Below, piece by piece: positions 19,253 to 26,845 of a stretch of 64,000 bases of DNA; the stretch's first letter is position 1; the number at the start of each line of letters is the position of its first letter. The DNA is from Nonomuraea candida (GTDB lineage Bacteria > Actinomycetota > Actinomycetes > Streptosporangiales > Streptosporangiaceae). The position numbers and the translations under genes were made by a program. The stretch lies in contig NZ_JOAG01000031.1 in assembly GCF_000725485.1 (NCBI RefSeq), positions 90,320 through 154,319 of the forward strand, read 5' to 3'. The notes beneath the pieces were generated by a model. It was not told the DNA's origin and ran no database searches. It saw only the letters and a program-made list of their open reading frames with translations.

Positions 19253-20374
19253 ATGGCCAGGGCGAAGGGGTTCAGGCGCAGCGGAGAGGTCCGCGAGGAG
19301 GCGCCCGAGCACTCGATGGACCCGCGCGCCCTGGAGGAGGAGCGGCCCTACCGCCCGACCGTCATCGACAACGCGATCTACCAGAACGGCGAGCGCATCG
19401 ACAACCCCGGTTCGCTCGCCGACGCCTTCGAACGCCTCAAGCAGATGCCCGACGCGATGGCCTGGATCGGGCTCTACCGGCCGAAGGAGTGGGAGCTGGT
19501 CAAGCTCGGCGAGGAGTTCGAGCTGCACGAGCTGGCGCTGGAGGACGCCATCGTCGGCTCCCAGCGGCCCAAGTCCGACCGTTACGGTGACACGCTGTTC
19601 GTGGTGCTGCGGGCCGCGCGCTACCTCGACGACGTGGAGGAGGTCGCGTTCGGCGAGCTGCACGTCTTCGTCGGCCCCAACTTCGTGATCACCGTACGCC
19701 ACGCCGAGGCCCCCGACCTGCAGTCCGTGCGCAAGCGCATGGAGTCCGACCCCGACCTGCTGCGGCAGGGCCCGCAGGCCGTCCTGTACGCCATCCTCGA
19801 CGCCGTGGTCGACGGCTACGCGCCGGTGGTCGCCGGGCTGCAGAAGGACATCGAGGAGATCGAGGTCCAGGTCTTCGGCGGCGACCCGTCGGTGTCGCGG
19901 CGCGTCTACGAGCTGTCGGGCGAGGTGATCGAGTTCCAGCGGGCCACGGCGCCACTGGTCGGCATGATCCACGGCTTCATCGCGGGGGCGCGCAAGTACG
20001 GGGTGACCGACGAGTTGCAGAGCTACCTGCGCGACGTGGCCGACCACGCGATCACCGTGACCGAGCGCATCTCGTCCTTCCGCCAGATGCTGCAGAACAT
20101 CCTGGTCGTCAACTCGACGCTGGTGACGCAGGCCCAGAACGAGGAGATGGCACGGATGACGGAGGCCAGCATCCGGCAGGGCGAGGAGGTCAAGAAGATC
20201 TCCGCCTGGGCCGCCATCCTCTTCGCGCCGACCCTGGTCGGCACGGTCTACGGCATGAACTTCGACTTCATGCCCGAGACCCACTGGGCGCTGGGCTACC
20301 CGTTCGCCATCGTGCTGATGGCCGCCGTCTGCGTGACCCTTTACACGGTCTTCAAACGCCGCGACTGGCTCTAG
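19253..20374 (+). CDS. corA: CorA-type magnesium/cobalt transporter
   Basis: 373-residue CorA channel. The C-terminal end carries two membrane helices with the selectivity motif YGMNFDFMPE between them (GMN at about 334-336), and ends with a basic KRRDWL cytoplasmic tail. The large N-terminal cytoplasmic domain is typical (ELHELALEDAIVGSQRPKSDRYGDTLFVVL). It forms pentamers and imports Mg2+ with gating by cytoplasmic Mg2+. The start ATG at 19253 follows GGAGGGG. Confidence 0.95.
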   Translation: MARAKGFRRSGEVREEAPEHSMDPRALEEERPYRPTVIDNAIYQNGERIDNPGSLADAFERLKQMPDAMAWIGLYRPKEWELVKLGEEFELHELALEDAIVGSQRPKSDRYGDTLFVVLRAARYLDDVEEVAFGELHVFVGPNFVITVRHAEAPDLQSVRKRMESDPDLLRQGPQAVLYAILDAVVDGYAPVVAGLQKDIEEIEVQVFGGDPSVSRRVYELSGEVIEFQRATAPLVGMIHGFIAGARKYGVTDELQSYLRDVADHAITVTERISSFRQMLQNILVVNSTLVTQAQNEEMARMTEASIRQGEEVKKISAWAAILFAPTLVGTVYGMNFDFMPETHWALGYPFAIVLMAAVCVTLYTVFKRRDWL

Positions 20375-20405
20375 CCGGCTGCGACGACATGTCGGCGTTT
20401 GCTGC

Positions 20406-20446
20406 GAGATATCAAGCTATTCCATTGATATAAGCGTCGAGATATC
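20406..20446. promoter_or_regulatory. AT-rich element with two GAGATATC direct repeats
   Basis: In the 237-bp gap after corA, GAGATATC occurs at 20406-20413 and again at 20439-20446, 33 bp apart, flanking the AT-rich stretch TTGATATAAG. The element is much more AT-rich than the surroundings. It could be the promoter/operator region of the cassette that starts at 20612. No protein can be assigned. Confidence 0.4.
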
Positions 20447-20611
20447 TTCCCGCACAACTCGGCCAAACGGCACGAACCGCCGGCGGCTCAATTCCGTCCC
20501 ATAGCCGTTCAGCAGGGACGGCGAATTCCCGCGTGCTCCGTCGCCGGGCTCCGGTTACCATGCCATGGGTTCGGCGTACCCGTTCCATGAAACGAACGAG
20601 ATCAGGCGAGG

Positions 20612-20860
20612 ATGGCGACGCGGGAACAAATCGACGCCGCCAGGCGGCGCATCGAACAATTGCGTGACCACCACGCGCACGAGGTGACCGCGCTCATCCG
20701 GCTGGTGGATGACGGCGCGCTCAAAGGCGCGGCCGGCGACCGGCTCGCCGCCGACCTGCGCGCCTGGGACCGGGGCTTCAAAGACCGCTTCACCCGCGCC
20801 CTGTCGCTCCTGGACTCGCTCCGGCCGACCGAGCCCGGCCAGGGGGCGACGTCCCGGTGA
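20612..20860 (+). CDS. Small helical protein, first gene of DUF6571 cassette
   Basis: 82 residues, almost all helical, with a charged N-terminal helix (REQIDAARRRIEQLRDHHAHEV) and a central WDR turn. Size and helix-turn-helix layout recall WXG100/ESX-type proteins, but there is no exact WXG motif. AGGCGAGG precedes the ATG. Its stop overlaps the GTG start of the next gene (GTGA), implying equimolar production and a probable complex. A paralogue lies at 23707. Confidence 0.75.
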   Translation: MATREQIDAARRRIEQLRDHHAHEVTALIRLVDDGALKGAAGDRLAADLRAWDRGFKDRFTRALSLLDSLRPTEPGQGATSR

Positions 20861-22923
20861 GCGCCATGGTCGGCATCGACCCCCTGCTCATGACGCGGCT
20901 GATCAACGGCATGAAGCGGGCCAGCAGCATCATCCCGGACGTCGATCGGCAGGTGGAACACGCGCTGACGTCACTCGGCATCCCGCTGTGGGGCCCCTCC
21001 CCGCTGCGTGCGATCGGCCGTCAGATGAGCGACCAGATCCCCGCGCTCCAAGGCCGCCTCGACCTGATCCTCGCCGAACCCGACCGCGTCTCCGGCGACG
21101 ACGGCATCCTCTGGGCGAACGAATCCGCCTGGCTCTCGAAATCCCCCGCCGAAGGGGCGGCCGCCGCCAGGACGCTGGCCACGAAACTACGCGAACAGCT
21201 CGGCGGTCATTCCCTCGACCCTCGCCTGGTGGCCGAACTCGAACGGCACGCGAACGACCCGTACTTCGCCATGGCCTTCGCCATGGAGGTCCCGCCGCAC
21301 GAGCTCAAGGCCCTGATCAACAGGGCCTACGGAGCCGGGCTCCCCACGTCGGCCCGCCCGTCCCAGCTCGACGCCGGCACCCCCGACCGGCTCGTCACCA
21401 TGCTCGCCAGGCTCCTCGGCACCGCCTCGCGCGGCGCGGGCCGGATGAGCCTGCCCGACGACTACGCCGACCGGCTGGTGGACGGCATCGAGAACCCCCA
21501 GGACGCGTTCGCGGTGCGAGGGCTGCTGCAGGACGGGGAGTTCGGCCACGCCTTCCTGCTCACGACCGTCCGCAAACTGTACGACCGGGACCTCGCCCAC
21601 CCGCCCGACCCGTCCCTGCCCCGGGACCCCTGGTCGATGCCCGGCCCCAGGGACGCCCCTCCCGGCGACCTCAGCCCCATGGGCACGGCCCTGCTCGCCC
21701 TGGCCCACCACCCCGCCGTCGCCCAGGACTTCTTCACCGACCCGCAGCGCAGACCGCTCGACTACCTGATGCGCCGGCACCACTGGCACGGCGACGCCGA
21801 CGCCCGGCTCGGCTGGGCCATCGAAGCCTCCGCCACGGAGTTCCGCGACCACGACCTCCCGCCGGGCGGCTCACGCGGCTACAAGTCCGCCCTGATCGCC
21901 TCGTGGGCGGTCCACTTCTGGAGCGACCCCAAAACCCAATCCAACCTCCCGAACACCCGCCCCCACCTCAGCCGAATCCTGGCCCAGTACACGGGCGACG
22001 TACACCGAGCCACGCGAGCCTTCAGCGAGGAGGTTCCTGGCGTGATGGCATATCAGGACCCCGACAAGAATCTGCACGGCACGGAACCGTATGGCGCGCT
22101 GTTCGACGCCACCAGCATCAAGAGAGCGATGAGCTGGGCATTCGCAGACGACGACGCATTCCGCACCGTGGTCGCCGCGCACGGCGTCTATGCGACCAAG
22201 ATGCTGGACGAAGTCGCCGGCAAGATCGCCGCCGAGGTCAGGGCGGACTTCGCACAATGGCGAAAGACACATCCAGGGGCGACCCCACAGCAACTCAACG
22301 CCGCCCGGCAAGACATCCTCGAAGATCGTATGAGCCGTAGCGGAGGCGCCGAATTCACCCGGGCAACACGCGGTTTGAGTAGAACAACCTGGGTGATCAC
22401 CGACGCCGCACATATCTCCGATATCGAAGCGGCAAAGGCGGCCGACGCACGTTTCGCCACCTTCAAGGCGATGACCGAGCAGGTCGTAGAACTCGCTCCG
22501 GGACCGCAGGGAAAATTGATCGGCCTCCTCGTGGACGAAGCCAAGGTCTTGATTCTCGGGCAGACGAGGTCCAGCCACGAGGACACGGTGCGCACGAACG
22601 CCGACAGCGCAACGACATTGGCCAAACACATGTTCACCGACCTCACCGCCGCCACGATGATGCGTCATGGCCTGTTTGGCGATGGCGCCGTCCCCGCCGG
22701 GACGCACCCATACAAATACAGGGACTTCTCCCCTGGTTCAGATGGTTGCTTCATGACCGGCGGGAAGATCAAGTCATGGGCGAGCATGAATGCCGAGGAG
22801 CGGAGGTCCTACGGCGAATGGTTGTCACTGAACGAGACTGGCCGGATATTCGGCCCGCCGGATGAGGCCATTGAGATCGGTTTTGCAAGTGCCAAAACAT
22901 ACTATTCCGCGAGTGGCCCATGA
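20857..22923 (+). CDS. Large DUF6571-like protein
   Basis: 688 residues without signal peptide or membrane span. The first half resembles DUF6571 proteins of actinomycetes: a helical start (IDPLLMTRLINGMKRASSIIPDVDRQVEHAL), then HANDPYFAMAFAMEVPPHELKAL and HHPAVAQDFFTDPQRRPLDYLMRRHHWHGDADARLGWAIEASA. The last 200 or so residues diverge and have a lower-GC coding style. This recalls variable C-terminal tips of polymorphic secreted proteins, but no toxin fold is recognised. It is coupled by overlap to both neighbours. Family membership is my reading of the motifs, not a search result. Confidence 0.75.
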   Translation: MSAMVGIDPLLMTRLINGMKRASSIIPDVDRQVEHALTSLGIPLWGPSPLRAIGRQMSDQIPALQGRLDLILAEPDRVSGDDGILWANESAWLSKSPAEGAAAARTLATKLREQLGGHSLDPRLVAELERHANDPYFAMAFAMEVPPHELKALINRAYGAGLPTSARPSQLDAGTPDRLVTMLARLLGTASRGAGRMSLPDDYADRLVDGIENPQDAFAVRGLLQDGEFGHAFLLTTVRKLYDRDLAHPPDPSLPRDPWSMPGPRDAPPGDLSPMGTALLALAHHPAVAQDFFTDPQRRPLDYLMRRHHWHGDADARLGWAIEASATEFRDHDLPPGGSRGYKSALIASWAVHFWSDPKTQSNLPNTRPHLSRILAQYTGDVHRATRAFSEEVPGVMAYQDPDKNLHGTEPYGALFDATSIKRAMSWAFADDDAFRTVVAAHGVYATKMLDEVAGKIAAEVRADFAQWRKTHPGATPQQLNAARQDILEDRMSRSGGAEFTRATRGLSRTTWVITDAAHISDIEAAKAADARFATFKAMTEQVVELAPGPQGKLIGLLVDEAKVLILGQTRSSHEDTVRTNADSATTLAKHMFTDLTAATMMRHGLFGDGAVPAGTHPYKYRDFSPGSDGCFMTGGKIKSWASMNAEERRSYGEWLSLNETGRIFGPPDEAIEIGFASAKTYYSASGP

Positions 22924-23474
22924 GGATCAAATCACTGATCGTCTCGACTTTCATTGTCTTCGCCCTGACCACCGGATGCATGTCCTCACCTGCTTCGGCA
23001 CCGGATCATCGGCCTCTGGGCATCGTTACCAATCCTCCGCGAGAATGCGATTTGATTTCGGCCAACGCAATCCAAATCGCAACAGGACTCACCACCTATC
23101 ACGCGTTCGGCACAAAGACGGATATGGGGCGAGATTTCGAGTCCTGTACAGTGAGCGCGAGCCCGGACAGACAAGATGAGCGAGGACTCATGATCGAAGT
23201 CTTCGCACCACCTCCTACGAGCCCCGGAGGCCTGGAGAAGACCAAGACGTCCACACACGGGCAAGACCTTCCCCAGGGGTTGGGGCCAGGGTTCGCGGCG
23301 CGGCGGAAGAACGCGCAAGGGCAGACCATAGCGTTTGTCTATGGATGGACACCCGACTACAAGCGTCTTCTCACCGTCAACATCGTGGAGCACGCCGCAG
23401 GCAGGGATGCGCTGGCGGATGCGGTCGAGTTTTTCCGGCAGCTCAAACCTGTTCTGCTGGACAAGGCCGGGTGA
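22920..23474 (+). CDS. Lipoprotein, DUF3558-like
   Basis: 184-residue predicted lipoprotein with signal MRIKSLIVSTFIVFALTTGC. The lipobox is LTTGC, with Cys 20 as the lipidation site. The mature part starts with a Ser/Ala linker and then PRECDLISANAIQIATGL, a pattern like DUF3558 surface lipoproteins of actinobacteria. The ATG overlaps the previous stop (ATGA), so it is the third member of the cassette. It could be an anchor or, if the large protein is a toxin, an envelope immunity factor. Both are inference. Confidence 0.8.
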   Translation: MRIKSLIVSTFIVFALTTGCMSSPASAPDHRPLGIVTNPPRECDLISANAIQIATGLTTYHAFGTKTDMGRDFESCTVSASPDRQDERGLMIEVFAPPPTSPGGLEKTKTSTHGQDLPQGLGPGFAARRKNAQGQTIAFVYGWTPDYKRLLTVNIVEHAAGRDALADAVEFFRQLKPVLLDKAG

Positions 23475-23706
23475 GGCCGGAAGGGGAGCAGGGCTGGGGA
23501 TCATTCCCGGTGAGGTGGTGAGAGTGGGTCGGCATGGTGTTGGTTCTGGGTTTTGCGGGGATTTGGAGGGGTTTGGGTTATAGGTTTTTCGGCGGGATGG
23601 GGGGATTCGACTTCGGAGGGGTTGCGGGTGGGTTTACGATGCTTTCGGCCTGGGCGTTCCACCGCCGCATCGGCTTACACACCGGCCACGACGAGATCGG
23701 ACGGCG

Positions 23707-23970
23707 ATGGTGACGCAAGAACGGCTTGACACGGCCAAGCGCCGGATTCTGCGGTTGCGTGACGAGCATGCGAGTGACATGGTCACTCTGGCTCGGCTGG
23801 TCGATGGCGGAGGGCTCAAGGGCGGGGCACAGGCCGGCCTTTCCGGTGGGCTCCTTTCCGGTGGGCTTCTGGAGTGGGATCGGGCCTTCGGGGAACTGGT
23901 CGATCAGACCTTGGCCATGCTGGATGATCTGTCCGGGCCGGCTCAGGGTGCCGGTGGGTTCGATCGCTGA
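23707..23970 (+). CDS. Second copy of the small cassette protein, orphan
   Basis: 87 residues clearly homologous to the 82-residue protein at 20612. They share the pattern D-A-RRI--LRD-HA, RLVD-G-LKG, WDR-F and LD-L. It has a short extra repeat (GGLLSGGLL) from an in-frame duplication. The expected large partner gene does not follow; instead come 30-bp repeats and a membrane-protein gene on the other strand. The 232-bp gap before it (23475-23706) is G-rich and holds nothing I recognise. Confidence 0.7.
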   Translation: MVTQERLDTAKRRILRLRDEHASDMVTLARLVDGGGLKGGAQAGLSGGLLSGGLLEWDRAFGELVDQTLAMLDDLSGPAQGAGGFDR

Positions 23971-24001
23971 AGGGCTCCGGCCATGCCGATGACAGGACGT
24001 T

Positions 24002-24091
24002 GGCAGGGGCTCGTGAGCATTCCCGGATGCCGGCAGGGGCTCGTGAGCATTCCCGGGCGTGCGCAGGAGGTTCGTGGGCGTTCACGGGCTG
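24002..24091. repeat. 30-bp intergenic repeats
   Basis: Three tandem 30-bp units starting at 24002, 24032 and 24062. The first 25 bases of units 1 and 2 are identical and unit 3 is diverged. They lie between the orphan small protein and the convergent membrane protein. Confidence 0.88.
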
Positions 24092-24184
24092 ATGCTGGTC
24101 TTGGGCTTGGTGGTGGGACGTTCGGGGGTGGCACGGGGCGTGTGCTGGGGAAAAGCTTTGGTTGCGTCGGAGGGCGGAGCGGGG

Positions 24185-24445
24185 TCAGTGTTTGAGGCCG
24201 CCGAGGACTAGCCAGAGTGCGCCGGCCTGGATCAGGCCGACCAGGTCGACGGCCAGGATCCAGCCGAGTCCGCTCAGAGTCGTGCGGGACACGACGTAGC
24301 TCAGCGGTAGCGTGATCAACGTCTGGATCATGGTGAAGGCGTCCGGCACGCCGCGCCGGGAGGTGAACCAGGCCACGATCCCGAGAAGGATCACCAGTGC
24401 CGCGTAACTTCCCGCCACCCACGTTGCCAATGGCCTGCTCCTCAT
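24185..24445 (-). CDS. Small membrane protein, SCO4225-like
   Basis: 86 residues from ATG 24445, with three hydrophobic spans: WVAGSYAALVILLGIVAWF, a central IQTLITLPLSYVV, and GWILAVDLVGLIQAGALWLVLG. It resembles the SCO4225 family of small actinobacterial membrane proteins of unknown role. GGAAAGGA lies about 11 nt upstream of this ATG; an ATG 21 codons earlier would start in the repeat island and is less likely. Confidence 0.7.
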   Translation of the reverse strand: MRSRPLATWVAGSYAALVILLGIVAWFTSRRGVPDAFTMIQTLITLPLSYVVSRTTLSGLGWILAVDLVGLIQAGALWLVLGGLKH

Positions 24446-24469
24446 GTTGTTCGTGGTCCTTTCCACCGG

Positions 24470-24760
24470 ATTGATCGGCTTCACCCGTTCCACCGGTCGG
24501 TAGGGCATCCTCGTCCGGCCACAAGGGGAGGTCGTGGCCGTCGTGGTACGTCCTCACCGGACCCCGGGAATGCCCCGTGGCCGTCGGTGGAGCGTTCTTC
24601 CCCGGCTGGGAGGGAGGTCGTCGGTTGCGTGTCCTTCCTCGACCGCGAGGCATGCCCTGGCCGCCGGTGGAGCGGCCTTCCGCGGCCTTGGGGAAAGCGG
24701 TCGGTGGGGTGTCCTCGCCGGGGCCGCGGGAAAGCGGTCGGCGAGGACGGATGGGTCAAG
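24470..24760. repeat. Degenerate 75-85 bp repeats in gene-free island
   Basis: About three to four imperfect copies of a 75-85 bp block containing GGCCG(T/C)CGGTGGAGCG and a GGTCG(G/T)-rich half; clear copies begin near 24573 and 24656. The 0.7 kb region 24446-25150 has no convincing gene: open frames on both strands are repeat-derived and change frame from unit to unit. Confidence 0.6.
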
Positions 24761-24799
24761 TTTGGGCCCCACCCATCGGGATGAGGCTGGTTGTTGGGA

Positions 24800-25149
24800 G
24801 TTGGGGGCCTCACCTCTTGGGATGAGACCCGTTGTCAGGGGTTGGGCCTCACCTCTTAGGTGGGCTCGTTGTCGGGTTGGGGCCTTGCTTTCCAGGGCGG
24901 GCGAGTTCAGCGGGTTAGGGCCTCACCTTTCCGGGATGGGCTGTTTTCAACGCGGTTGGGCCTCGCCTTTCCGCGATGGGCTGGTCAATGGCGTTGGGGC
25001 TCGCCTTTCGGGGCGGGCTGCTTTCACGGGGTTGGGCCTCACCTTTCGGGGCGGGCTGCTTTCACGGGGTTGGGCCTCACCTTTCGGGGCGGGCTGCTTT
25101 CAACGGGGTTGGGCCTCGGCTTTGCGGGGTGGGTGTGTTGGTCTACGGG
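24800..25149. repeat. Array of nine 35-42 bp units (mostly 38 bp)
   Basis: Units start at 24800, 24841, 24876, 24914, 24955, 24993, 25031, 25069 and 25108, each opening with GTTGGG or GTTAGG and continuing CCTCACCTTTC. Units 6-8 are nearly identical and the outer ones decay progressively, a typical minisatellite pattern. The unit length is not a multiple of 3. It abuts the 3' end of the phospholipase gene (stop at 25151). There are no unique spacers, so it is not a CRISPR array. Confidence 0.92.
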
Positions 25150-25150
25150 G

Positions 25151-26686
25151 TCAGGTCCTGCTTCTGGCCAGGGTGGGTGGGTTGTTCGGGGTGGCGTCGG
25201 CGCCGTTGCGGGGGTCGCCGAGGCGGACGCCCTGGCGGTACGTCCAGGCCCAGGCGCTGCACCCGAAGGGGGAGCCGTAGGCGGGGCAGGTGCGGTCCGT
25301 CAGGGTGGTGTAGAAGACGTCGTCGACGGCCGACTTCTTGTCAGGGGTCATGTGGTGGGTGACGTTCGGGAGCTTGTAGGAGTTGCCGATGACCCCGAAG
25401 CCGTAGTCGTGCATGTCGCAGGCGGCGGTGAAGTCGTAGCCGCCGGGCGTGTTCCCGGTCGGTGAGCTGCAGTGGTCGTGGTTGATGCCCATGACGGTGT
25501 GGCCGGTCGGGGTGGTCCTGGGGCCGGACGGCTGCCAGCCGTAGTGGGCGACCGGGTCCGCCTCGCATTCGGCCTGCGTGTGCCACAGCCACTGCGACGC
25601 GTACGGGCAGGTCGGCGGGTAGTTGAGGAGGCCGGCGCGGGGCGCGCCGGTGGCGGGCGGCCGCTCCAGGGCGGCCTTCGGGCGGCTGCCCGTGGCCGGG
25701 AAGGAGAGGGTCCAGGTGCCCGAGTCGGGTGTGGTGATCCGGGTCAGGCGGCCCTGGGCGTCGTAGGAGTAGGCCGAGGTGCGTCCGTCGTCGAGGACGG
25801 CGGTGCGCAGGCGGCCCTGCGGGTCGTAGGCGTACGTGGCGTTCCGCCGGGCGGTGCTCTGCCTGGACTCGCTGCTGACGGAGACGAGGCGGCCGGCGAA
25901 GTCGCCCGGCTTGTCCGTGGTGGCCGTCGTCGTCCCGGCGTAGGTCAGCGTGAGCTTCGTCTCCGGGCCGGCGCCCGCGTCGAGGTCCGTCATGGCGGTG
26001 ACGCGACCCTGGTCGTCGTAGGTGACGGTGGAGGTGCCGTACGCGGCCGTGCCGGCGGAGGTGACGCGCCAGGCGCCGGCGACGTGCTCCCAGGTGAGGA
26101 CGAGGTCGAGGTCGGCGGGCTTGACCGTGGAGCCGTCCGCGCCGGAGCCGGCCCCCTGGGCGATGGTCTCCGTCGCCCGGGTGACGGTGCGGCCGGTCCG
26201 CGCGTCCTGGGCGGTGGTGACGGTGAGGACGGAGCCGGTGGCGGCCCGGTAGGTGCGGCGGCCGGGTTCGGCGTCGCGCAGGGTGTACCGGGTGGTCTCG
26301 CCCTCGTCGAGTTCGACGGTCCGGGCGTGGTCGTCGTTCAGGTCGAGCAGCCGGCCGGTCAGGCCGCCGAGGAACTCCGCCCGCCAGCCCGGCCCGAAGG
26401 CCGACAGGTCCGGCCGGGGTTCCGGCGGCGCCGGCTCCTTGAAGGGGCCGTTCTCCTGGCCGGTGAGCCGGTGGGTCCGGTCCAGGAGGCCGGGGAACTC
26501 CTCGCGTTGCGCAAGCTTGAAGGCGCGGGTCTGCGGGATGTAGAGGCCGGGGCCGGTGATGCTCACCTCCCGGGTGGGCTGCGGTGCGGGGCCTGACGTC
26601 CGCTCCTCGGCGGCGGCCGGGGACAGCGGGATCGCGAGGGCCACGGCGCATAACGCGGCGACGGTCGCGACACGCGGGATGCCCAT
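25151..26686 (-). CDS. Secreted YD-repeat protein with C-terminal prokaryotic phospholipase A2 domain
   Basis: 511 residues from ATG 26686 with a Sec signal (VATVAALCAVALAIPLSPAAA). The middle has RHS/YD-type repeats (VTYDDQGRVTAMTD, YAYDPQGRLRTAVL, YSYDAQGRLTRIT). The C-terminal approximately 110 residues are a bacterial phospholipase A2 domain. It carries NHDHCSSP and the active-site helix FTAACDMHDYGFG, with catalytic His at about 426 followed by Asp, and a second paired-cysteine region CPAYGSPFGC. It should hydrolyse glycerophospholipids outside the cell. A PLA2 behind YD repeats resembles RHS toxins, but there is no long RHS core and no immunity gene next door. Confidence 0.88.
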   Translation of the reverse strand: MGIPRVATVAALCAVALAIPLSPAAAEERTSGPAPQPTREVSITGPGLYIPQTRAFKLAQREEFPGLLDRTHRLTGQENGPFKEPAPPEPRPDLSAFGPGWRAEFLGGLTGRLLDLNDDHARTVELDEGETTRYTLRDAEPGRRTYRAATGSVLTVTTAQDARTGRTVTRATETIAQGAGSGADGSTVKPADLDLVLTWEHVAGAWRVTSAGTAAYGTSTVTYDDQGRVTAMTDLDAGAGPETKLTLTYAGTTTATTDKPGDFAGRLVSVSSESRQSTARRNATYAYDPQGRLRTAVLDDGRTSAYSYDAQGRLTRITTPDSGTWTLSFPATGSRPKAALERPPATGAPRAGLLNYPPTCPYASQWLWHTQAECEADPVAHYGWQPSGPRTTPTGHTVMGINHDHCSSPTGNTPGGYDFTAACDMHDYGFGVIGNSYKLPNVTHHMTPDKKSAVDDVFYTTLTDRTCPAYGSPFGCSAWAWTYRQGVRLGDPRNGADATPNNPPTLARSRT

Positions 26687-26845
26687 GCGCGGGTACGTCC
26701 TTTCCTCCGGAGACCAGGGGTCACGCGCGGAGGAAACGAAGGACGCGGAGGTTCCGCCGCCCATGACCCGTCCTGGGGCTTGACGCCCTTCAGTATCGAT
26801 GGCATTGATCGACTGTCAAGGCCAGGTCATGGGGGGCATGGCCGG

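Noticed and set aside
24800..25149. 38-bp array as a CRISPR
   Set aside because: Units are contiguous with no unique spacers and there are no cas genes nearby.
24534..25280. Open frames in the repeat island as a secreted or repeat protein
   Set aside because: The unit length is not a multiple of 3, so the same repeat is read in all three frames in turn. No start signal was found.
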